NCBI GenBank assembly: GCA_021464525.1
Contig: JADRCO010000678.1
Coordinates: 1-28,365, forward strand
Length of the DNA: 28,365 nt
Direction of reading: 5' to 3'
Origin: Rhizophagus sp. LPA8_4_AMF
Lineage: Eukaryota; Glomeromycota; Glomeromycetes; Glomerales; Glomeraceae
Below the pieces are notes generated by a model that searched no databases, was not told the origin of the DNA, and worked only from the letters and a program-made list of their open reading frames with translations. A program made the position numbers and the translations under genes. Positions within the stretch are counted from its first letter, which is position 1; every line of letters begins with the position of its first letter. Shown in pieces: positions 20,802 to 28,365 of this stretch.

Positions 20802-21047
20802 GGTAGCATAAGATTTGCTCACAAGTTCATTGAGAATATTATAACAAAAAGGTAAATTTGACTTAATTTCAGAAAGATTTTTGGTAGAATCATTAACAAC
20901 TACTTGAATAGGAATTAAATTTTCCTTTTCATGTTCATTAATCACCTCCTTTTTCTTTTCATGCCCCTTTTTCTTTTCATGTTCATTAATCGCTTCCTGC
21001 CAATATTCTTGTAAATATTTTCTATGTAACAAACGTTCTAAATTTAC

Positions 21048-21286
21048 CTGTTCATAAGAAAGAAATCATTATTAATAGTGTGCAAATTTTTTTATTTAGT
21101 GATAAAGAAGGTACATAGCATATTCCTCCTCCAGAATTAGCAGACTTTACCAACGACAAAATCAGGGTGCCCGAATTGAGAGCAATGGAGTGGTTACCAG
21201 AGCGCACGAACCCAGTAATTCTCCTAATCAGGACGCATCGTCATAGGAGTTACCCTTTTTTTGCAAAATAAAAAAAAAATACACAC
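21048..21286 (-). other. Enlarged intron of the bromodomain/nuclease gene
   Basis: This intron is about three times the usual size in the window. It has a GTGTGT donor and an AACAG acceptor and joins EEK to VNLER in phase. Its middle (21125-21250) is markedly less A+T-rich than normal intron DNA, and on the plus strand it can be read as VPELRAMEWLPERTNP. This looks like an inserted foreign fragment. I do not recognise its source. Confidence 0.55.
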
Positions 21287-21608
21287 CTTTTCTTCTAAAG
21301 AATCAGAATTCCTCTTTTTACTGAATTCTAACTTCAAGTTTTTTGCTTCTTTTAAAAATTTATATGTCCAATAATTATCAAGTTTTTTCCAGGTTGAGAA
21401 TGATAATGATGAAGAAAGTGATAATGATATAGTTATAATAGTATCATGGTGTAGATTTAAGAATCCATGATATGTAGCATTGTTTCGCTCATTCAAATAA
21501 GAGATAATGACTAAAACCATAGAGATTAGTGAGAAACTGAATAAGAAGAAAATTTACAAGTTGAAATATCATTTATAAAAACTTACTATCTTGACCAGGA
21601 TAACTCAT

Positions 21609-23193
21609 ATTGATTAATTTTAAGAATATTTCAAAAAATAAAATGAGATAGTTTATAATAAATGTTTCAGATGGTTTATAAATGCTTTAGATGATTTAGA
21701 ATAAAATCTCAATGGGGTTTTTATAAGTGTTCCTGTATATAATATGACTTTGGATGATATAAAAATAATAGCATACAAAATGTTTGGCAAATGACTTAGC
21801 TTTTATCAGTCTGACACATTTAGTTAAAATACTGGCAATGCTGACAAAAGCTGAGCCATTTGCCAAACATAGCTTAATTTTTTGCTTGCTATATGATTTA
21901 TAACTAATGAATAATGAAATGCAATTTTGATTAATAGATTTAAATTGTAACGATTAATTTTGAGAAACTTCTTAACTAGTAATATTGTTTAACCCTTTCC
22001 TCAGTTCTTCTATAATCGATAATATTATCTCACACATAGATAGTCAGATGAACAAGATTTCTCATAAACTTTTTACATAAGGCCAAACAATTTTAAATCG
22101 TTAAAATTTCATTAACAAGGAAATAATGCCAAAAAATAAAATTTTATTAATTATTGTACAATTTTCTTCAACCAAACACTTAAAATAAATAAATAATAGT
22201 TAGTCAAACATGATATTTGATATGAAAAATTGATGCATTTTTTAATGCTTTATAGATTTATTCTGGCATGTTCGACAATCATTTAATATATTGTATGACT
22301 AAATATGTCGCAATCTGCATTACATGTTCAGAGTCACGAGAGAATTTATTTTATTAGAAATGTTGCACAACTTTTTATTACTGGTATGATTAACTTAGTT
22401 AAATAAATTTTAACTTTGAAGTTCTAGAATTTTCGTTAGAAATTTATTATTGATGATTAGTTAATAATAATTTATTTTTTCTAAATTAGACTTCTAAAGT
22501 TATATCACATCATTTTATTATGACTATTCAATTTCTAGTATGATTAAAATTATGTAAAACATTATAAATTTTCGTAAATTATTTTAAATGATGTTCTTTT
22601 TTAAAATTTTATACGTGTAAAATTCTAGAATAAATAATTCAATCTAATTATGTAATAATTTTTTCATGACATAAATAAAAACTCGAAAATTGTGAACAGG
22701 ATATTATAAATATACTAAAATAAAAGGTGACGAAAATGTGTACAATCAAATACGTTTGCTAAAATCAAAAAATTTGGTTTATTGTAAGGTAATGATAATA
22801 TAACATTGTAATACAATTTATTTTGAATGTTTGAATATTAATGAAAATATAACCTTTATTTATAAGATATTAAGATAGAACAGTCCTAATGTTGAAAGAC
22901 TTGTAAAAATGAATGAAATTTTATGTGCCCATGATATATGGTTTTTTTATTTATTAATTAGATCGATATTTTATAAAACACAAATCAGAAAATTGACTGA
23001 ATTAATTGCTTCTTATGACATAAAATAATTGGCTAAATTACTATAAATTAGTAATTAGCACCTACTGAAATGAAAAAAAACCCCGAAATTACTATTCTTT
23101 AAATGGTTTATTTACTTAAAAATTTTCATCATTTTATTATCAACCCAAATCCATATAATAATGAGTTTATTTAAAATCATAAAAATTACATAA
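21609..23193. other. Intergenic A+T-rich stretch
   Basis: Nothing coding was recognised on either strand. The only discrete structure is the foldback at 21780-21870. The region separates the promoter side of the bromodomain gene from the 3' end of the F-box pseudogene; any promoter for the former would lie just above 21608. Confidence 0.5.
21780..21870. repeat. 91-bp foldback element
   Basis: ATGTTTGGCAAATGACTTAG at the left pairs with the reverse complement of CTGAGCCATTTGCCAAACAT at the right. The arms continue through AGCTTTT(A/G)TCAG for about 31 bp with four mismatches. The interior is under 30 bp. It resembles a minimal MITE; no target-site duplication longer than two or three bases is evident. 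Confidence 0.75.
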
Positions 23194-24766
23194 TTAATAA
23201 AATTCAGAAATATTAATACACAAATTATTATGTTTTTTAACTTGAATACCATAAATTTAAACTCTTCTATTACATCTTTTGAATAAACAAAATCCATTAC
23301 TTCTCTATTAGTAAAAAGTTGAAGATTTTCTATAGCCAAATAAGAGACCCTTTCCTTTCATAACATATTTATTAAAACAGGACAAAATATTATCACTACT
23401 TTCTTTATAAAACTTATTTCTAATTAATAATTTTCTAACAAAAGTATTTTGAGAATTTTTTAAGAATAATTTTAAATCTTTCTTATTAATTTTAAGAGCT
23501 AATATTCTAATATATTAGGAAGAATTTGTCCTAAATCCTGTAATATAATTGAATTAAGTTTACTATCATTAATTTAAGTGATCATAATGGCCAAATTGAC
23601 AGAAATTAATATTAAGATAATTAAGATTTTGTTGTACATTTTTAATTAGATCAAATACTGAAAATATATTTTGGTCTTCAAATCCAAGTAGACTTATAAA
23701 TTTGATTTTAGTACAATAAATTTTAATTAATCCAAATAATTGTAATTTAAATTCCATGTAATTTACAGACTATTATAATAATAATTTTAATGATTCAATT
23801 TTTGGAATAGAAATTCCTCCAATGGGTAAATTTTTTAATTTAAATGGTTTAGCCAGTTAAATTAGAATCCAAAGGATAACAATAAATAATATGAATAGAT
23901 TCTAAATCATTTAATTGTTCAAAAACTTCATTAAATCCAAATTATTTAAACAATCTAAATAAATTTTATGAAATATAATTGTTTCAAGGTATTTGAACAA
24001 TTAGAATTTTTTAAACATTTTAAAGGATAAAGACTACATTCAAAATAATTTTTTTGAGATTTTTTTGTGAATTAATTACTTTTGATAAATCTTTTTCAAT
24101 ACAATCATCTATTGAAGTATCAATATAAAGTGATGAATTTGAACTGAAATTGGTATAAAAACATTTTAGAAATAATAATAAATTACTATTTAATCCATAA
24201 AAATAAATAGTTAGGCTATTAACATTACAAACGAAATTTGGATTTTGTAAAATTAATTGAAAGGCAGATTCAAAACAATCACTAATTATCTCTGATGTAT
24301 ATTATGAAGTTAGAACTTCAAAAGTATGTAAATCAGCTTCATTATCAATAAATATTTTGATTAATGAAAAGAAAAATAGAACTTTGTAATTCTGTAGAAA
24401 GATTATCAGGTTGTTTTTTTGTTGTCAATGATTTAACATTTTTACCCACTCTTTAATAGAATAACAAGCTTTAAACATTTAATAAATCTAGGATAATTAA
24501 ATAATGTATTTGAAGGAAATAAATAGTAATAATTCCATATTCATTTATTTTATTTTGTCTTCTTCATTTAGTTTATTTAAATAAATTTCAATAAAGTGAT
24601 AGTTTTTTGGAAAATTTTTTGAAAATTGGTCCTCCCACAATAATGTAATAGCCAAACGACACCATAACCTATTAACTAAATGCATGAGTGTAAAGTTGAA
24701 AAGTTCATTTCGAAAATTTCATTTGTTAATTTCAGGTAGATCTGAAATTATTTTTGAACATGCCAT
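23194..24766 (-). pseudogene. F-box/LRR-like protein gene, decayed
   Basis: The minus strand from the ATG at 24766 reads MACSKIISDLPEI, then, after frame breaks, HLVNRLWCRLAI and FSKNFPKNYHFIEIYLNKL. This is the F-box and the following segment typical of the large F-box family of arbuscular mycorrhizal fungi. Further down come SEIISDCFESAFQLILQNPN, LTIYFYGLNSNLLLFLKCFY, SLYIDTSIDDCIEKDLSKVI and FDLIKNVQQNLNYLNINFCQ. The C-terminal AIENLQLFTNREVMDFVYSK is followed by DVIEEF, with the ancestral stop at 23194-23196. These are leucine-rich-type repeat strands. More than eight stops or frameshifts are spread over the length, and single-base losses recur. In an active gene the F-box would bind Skp1 in an SCF ubiquitin ligase and the repeats would choose the substrate. 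The family call comes from remembered family pattern and motif order. Confidence 0.85.
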
Positions 24767-25050
24767 AGAAAACGATGTTTGGACACAACAGATCGGCTGA
24801 TCAAACATTTGAAATCATGTGACTAACCCAAGTTTACTTTATTATTCGCGTTTCAAATAATAATCGGTTCATCAGTATTAACATTCTCTGTTACGCAAAT
24901 TAATACATAAATACGCAATAGGGTCGGGTATAGCAGCCAAGGCGGAAAACAAATATGGGTCTGGAATATGATTTTTGGTAATATTGACATAATATCTGTC
25001 TCTCCTGCGATAATTTCAAATATACAATCAGTTTAAGTACGAAGAGTTCC
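24767..25050. other. Spacer between F-box fossil and duplicated block
   Basis: Nothing coding was recognised. The stretch contains TCATGTGACTAACC and CAAGGCGGAAAAC and is slightly less A+T-rich than its neighbours. It ends where homology to the TIR element terminus at 11118 begins. Confidence 0.4.
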
Positions 25051-25486
25051 TACGCAAATCGACACCTGTGGCACAACATATATATTCTCTTAACATAGAT
25101 GTATATAACATATTTTTGTACAAAAGTTATCTTTTAGACGCATGTATTTACTATTAATATCCAACTTGATATTTTTATTAGAAAAACAGTCATCCAAGAT
25201 ATAAATTAATAATATATGTAAGAGAAATTTATTGAAGAAAACAAAGAAAGATGAATTTATAAATGCAAATTCAAACCCATTTTAAGCCTGTTTAATAAGT
25301 TCAATGTACCACTAAAAAAATGATTTTCTAATTATTTTTCAAGAAATTTTTAATTTTTTTTAAAAAAAATTAATTTTAAAATCTGCTTACCTCACCAATT
25401 CCTTCTAATCTTTCATTATGACAATAAACCTCTTGAAAAGTATCACTTCCGATAGTAAATTGAGCATCATGACTACATAGAAATTC
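25051..25486. repeat. Duplicated block, matching 11118-11546
   Basis: This partner copy starts with about 29 bp of the TIR-element terminus (ACACCTGTGGCACAACATAT). It runs through the 3' flank into the third and fourth exons of the MIR gene here. The element body is absent on this side, and DNA before 25051 is unrelated, so this terminus is a solo end. Homology continues into the gene beyond 25486, whereas the partner breaks there. Confidence 0.85.
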
Positions 25487-26582
25487 AATTTGGCCAACTT
25501 GAGTCCCATTGATGTCATATCTTTTCTTAATACTAAGATTAACCATATCATTTGATTTTAAATATCCTTCATAATTTTCTAATCTACTATCATAACAAAT
25601 CTTCCAAATTGTCTCACTTCCATTGTTACAATTTACTATATAAAAATGTGTTAAATTCTCTTTTATCATTATTAATATGTTTTAAATAAATAATTCATTT
25701 GATTACCTTCTGTATGATTACTTGATGGAGATTTGTGGTATTGATATTGATACTGATTTTGATTTTGAATTTGATAACAAATTCCAAGACAATATTCAGA
25801 AATTTCATGTTCTAAACATAAGTTAGTTTTTACAAAACCATAGTAATTATTACTATCACAATTGTGTATTTTCCATAAAGCATTTATATCTAGTATTGAA
25901 CTGCCCGTAGAAACCTATAAAATGATTTAATATCATATTAATCATGTTTAATTTAATAATAATCAAATCGTTAGAAGTTAAAATATAAAATAAAGTATAC
26001 TAATTGATTTTTGCTTCCAGTTGCATAATATAAACCTTTAATTGAAGTTAAATATTTTCCTGTTGCAACATGCTTTAATGCAACAATAGATCCACTTCTA
26101 ATTATATTTGATTCATCCATAACAATTTCTTCAAATTCTTTAATTAATTCATCCATTGAATTAATATTATTCATTCTATTACAAAACTCGGTAAAAAAAT
26201 AGTGATGATTATTAAGGGATTTAAAAAAATATTCCTTTTGTTCTTTTATATCATTAATTTCCGAATTATAACAAAGGTTACGAAAATCTATTAAAAATTT
26301 CAAAGTATCACCGCCATCTCTTTCAGATTTATATTCTAATGATTGTAATTTTCTTTTATTTAAATTTTTAAATGCTGTAAAAGTAATATCTTTTTTAAGT
26401 GCATCACGAAGTTCTACAAGGCCATTAATTTCAGTTGGAAGTTTAATATTGGGATTAATTAATGATTTAGCAGTATTTAAAAATCCTCCATAATTATCTT
26501 CCCACATATTATAGTATTTGATTATATCATTTATCCATTCATCTGGATGAATATTTCCATCATATTTTGGAAAATAATTCAT
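25282..26582 (-). CDS. Gag-capsid-like plus MIR beta-trefoil protein, complete (exons 26582-26001, 25914-25707, 25635-25391, 25311-25282)
   Basis: Four exons (introns 86, 71 and 79 bp, GT-AG, phases 0, 1, 0) encode 354 residues with no stop. The start MNYFPKYDGNIHPDEWINDI and the segment RDGGDTLKFLIDFRNLCYN define the Gag-like half. RSGSIVALKHVATGKYLTSI opens the trefoil, LWKIHN closes repeat 1 and EWYIELIKQA-like text ends the protein. Compared with the copy at 8205-9463, exon 2 has a Gln/Tyr/Asn-rich expansion (IQNQNQYQYQYQYH). Exon 3 is eight codons longer, around KKRYDINGTQVGQIEFLCSH. Variation is concentrated in trefoil surface loops, whereas the Gag-like part is almost unchanged. This may mean the loops are the diversifying part, perhaps a ligand-binding face. 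No transmembrane segment or secretion signal is evident. The exact function is unknown. Confidence 0.9.
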
Positions 26583-27591
26583 TGTAAATGAAGTTTATTT
26601 CTTCAGTAAAGAAATTAGATTACGTTTGAAGAATTTTTTTGACCATTTATGTAAATTGATTATCATTATCAAGTTTTGCATCTAATTTATCACCATTTAT
26701 GACCTAGCATGATCAGATGCCAGTGTTTGAAAATGACTTTAATAAGAATGACTTAAAGTGACAGATGATTACAAATAATGAATAATGTCAAAAATTCTTT
26801 AAATGGTCAAACGACCAAGGTCATTTCTTGAACAGTGATTTTCGGTCCAGGTTGACAGGTCACCCATCTAACACAAGCCAATTAGAAAACTCAGTTTCAA
26901 TTGAAACAATAAGAAAGGTATAATAATTTAATCAAATATTATCCATTACAACATTACAGTTCTATTGGATATGGATCTATGGATTTATTATTGGTATCTA
27001 GATATTAATAATAAATTTTGGACATTATTACCATTACCACTTATGATAGTTACATTTACAGTAATTCATTTAATTCTGAATAAAAATTACAATTTTGGCT
27101 AGAATTTATGCAAATTAAAGATTTATTTTAAATTTTCAAAGTGTTTTATATAGACAAATTTGTTATATGTAAATTTAATGTAAAATAAGAATTTCTTAGG
27201 TCAATAATAAAGTTATTTATAAATGAAGAAAATATATCTAACAAAATCAAACTCTGACATTTTTATTTGAATAAGTGCAATTAAGATCTATAACTACTTG
27301 TGAAATTTTCTAAAATTTCTAAAATTTCTAAAATTATTATTTTCATTTGATTGAGAATAAAATATGAAAATTTTCATGAACCTTTATTAAATAATCTTTT
27401 GGATACGTATGCTACTGTATTAATGTCCGATTTGACATTGTGTTAGAAAAATCATGCTTGATATTTACTAAGATATACAATTAATAGATATAAATTCTTC
27501 CGATTTGACGGAGCATAAATTAAATTCATAAAATTCATTAATAAGAAAGTAAAAGAAAATCTATAAATGTAAATTCAAAATAACTTTAAAG
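26583..27591 (-). promoter_or_regulatory. Intergenic region between two tandem MIR genes
   Basis: The part nearest the gene (26583 to about 27360) matches the upstream DNA of the copy at 9463 and probably carries its promoter. The distal part (27400-27591) is the 3' flank of the next gene. It shares AAAATCTATAAATGTAAATTCAAA with the 3' flank at 25250. A three-fold TTTCTAAAA run occurs at 27306-27333. No other gene is visible. Confidence 0.5.
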
Positions 27592-28365
27592 TTATTCAAT
27601 AAGTTCAATGCACCACTAAAAAAAGGTAGTTTAGTTATTTGTATTAATAAATTTTTTTTAAAATAAAGTCTATTTTCTTACCTCATCAATTCCTCCCAAT
27701 CTTTCATTATGACAAACAACCTCTTGAAAAGTGTCATTTCTAATAGTAAATTGAATATCATGACTACGTAAAAATTCAACTTGACCATATTGAGTAGATC
27801 CATGGATTTCTTAATACTAAGATTAAGAATGTCATTTGATTTTAAATATCCTTCATAATTTTCTAATTTACTGTGTTTGAAATTCCAATTATAATCATTA
27901 CCGCCACAACTTACTATTAAAAAATATGGGTTAAAATTTTTCCTTTATCTTCATTATTGTTTTAAATATATAAATATTTGATTACCTTCTGTATGATTAC
28001 TTGGTGGAGATTTGTGGTATTCATATCGACTGTAATATAAACTATGATAATAAAAAATTCCAAGATTTTGCCCAGAAATTTTATACTTTAAGTTTATATC
28101 AGATATTATATAATCACATTTACTATTAATATTATATATATTCCATAAAGCATTTGAATCTAGTATTGAGCTACCCGTAAAAACCTATAAATGATTGAAT
28201 ATCATATTAATCATATTTAATGTAATATTAAAAAAAATCATTAAAAGTTAAAATGTAAAATAAAAATATACTAATTGATTTTTGCCTCCAGTTGTATAAC
28301 ATAAACCTTCAATTGAAGTTAAATATTTTCCTGTTGCAACATGCTTTAATGCAACAATAGATCCA
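27592..28365 (-). pseudogene. Gag-like/MIR gene, 5' part outside the window, frameshifted in exon 3 (exons >28365-28272, 28184-27986, 27913-27682, 27615-27592)
   Basis: The window end cuts this copy inside exon 1, leaving GSIVALKHVATGKYLTSIE onward. Exons 1 and 2 and all splice sites (introns 87, 72 and 66 bp) are normal. Exon 3 is 232 bp, whereas the other intact copies have 221, 236 or 245 bp, all consistent with phase. Here the sum with the phase-1 base is not a multiple of three. The lesion lies near 27790-27810: 17 bases replace the 6 that separate AAGAAATCC from GGTCAAGTTGAA in the copy at 8205. After it, the original frame (SHDIQFTIRNDTFQEVVCHN) is out of phase and a stop occurs at the splice junction. 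The last exon still reads WCIELIE plus stop. A sequencing or assembly error cannot be excluded, but a 17-base difference is not a homopolymer slip. Confidence 0.85.

Larger units (their letters stand above)
19359..21608 (-). pseudogene. Bromodomain plus PD-(D/E)XK nuclease-like gene, interrupted by a MITE (exons 21608-21587, 21510-21287, 21047-20205 with insert 20801-20493, 20116-19359)
   Basis: Four exons join in phase (introns 76, 239 and 88 bp, GT-AG). If the insert and one duplication copy are ignored, they encode 509 residues. Residues about 145-250 form a bromodomain: FCYNILNELV, HPMDLFTINLKL (PMDL at 177-180), then FEKDIRLMFHNCFTYN, ending with the acetyl-lysine Asn (N213). The ZA loop between PF and PMDL is about ten residues shorter than usual and lacks the PDY text. 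Residues about 290-470 fit a PD-(D/E)XK fold of the DUF1703/AAA-ATPase-associated kind: GRFGFLDIFVL (D358), SFICIELKYI (E374-x-K376) and a helix with Q445 and Y449. Lys/Glu-rich repeats (NEHEKKKGHEKKK) precede the bromodomain. The hAT-type MITE adds a TAG codon directly after residue 164, so only the N-terminal part, lacking most of the bromodomain and all of the nuclease, can be translated from this allele. A bromodomain would target acetylated histones and a nuclease-like domain would cut DNA; their joint use is inference. Confidence 0.75.

Overview
The window looks like nuclear DNA of an arbuscular mycorrhizal fungus, most likely Rhizophagus (Glomeromycotina). This is inferred from the very high A+T content, compact genes with GT-AG introns of 60-90 bp, and protein families that are strongly expanded in those genomes: MIR/beta-trefoil proteins, TKL-type kinases, F-box/LRR-like proteins and a PD-(D/E)XK-like nuclease family. 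Everything else is transposon debris. I found no rRNA, no tRNA, no CRISPR array and no bacterial operon structure.

Layout. (1) 55-2185, plus strand: two tandem four-exon genes of one family, the first cut by the window edge. Each has an N-terminal helical domain that reads like a retrotransposon Gag capsid, followed by a MIR-type beta-trefoil. (2) 2186-8204: gene-poor, containing a decayed MULE transposase on the minus strand (5660-6610). (3) 8205-9463, minus strand: a third, intact Gag-like/MIR gene. Its upstream DNA is followed by a 966-bp TIR element (10179-11144) carrying palindromes and a long hairpin, then a truncated 3' piece of the same family (11350-11546). (4) 11820-14307, minus strand: a six-exon kinase gene in which the N-lobe is present three times in tandem and the C-lobe once. 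(5) 14308-19358: mostly repeats and fossils, including a short zinc-finger-like ORF and a tandem array of about 165-bp units. (6) 19359-21608, minus strand: a gene whose exons join in phase to give a bromodomain plus a PD-(D/E)XK-type nuclease domain. Its third exon is interrupted by a 309-bp hAT-type MITE with a perfect 8-bp target-site duplication. (7) 23194-24766, minus strand: a decayed F-box gene. (8) 25282-28365, minus strand: two more Gag-like/MIR genes, the second frameshifted and cut by the window end.

There is no evidence that these genes form a pathway. The locus reads as a fast-evolving accessory region in which DNA-level duplication, always retaining introns, multiplies Gag-like/MIR genes on both strands. 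TIR elements sit at duplication edges or inside genes. The three observations most worth pursuing are the Gag-capsid-like/MIR fusion family, the bromodomain/PD-(D/E)XK fusion with its MITE disruption, and the kinase with three serial N-lobes.
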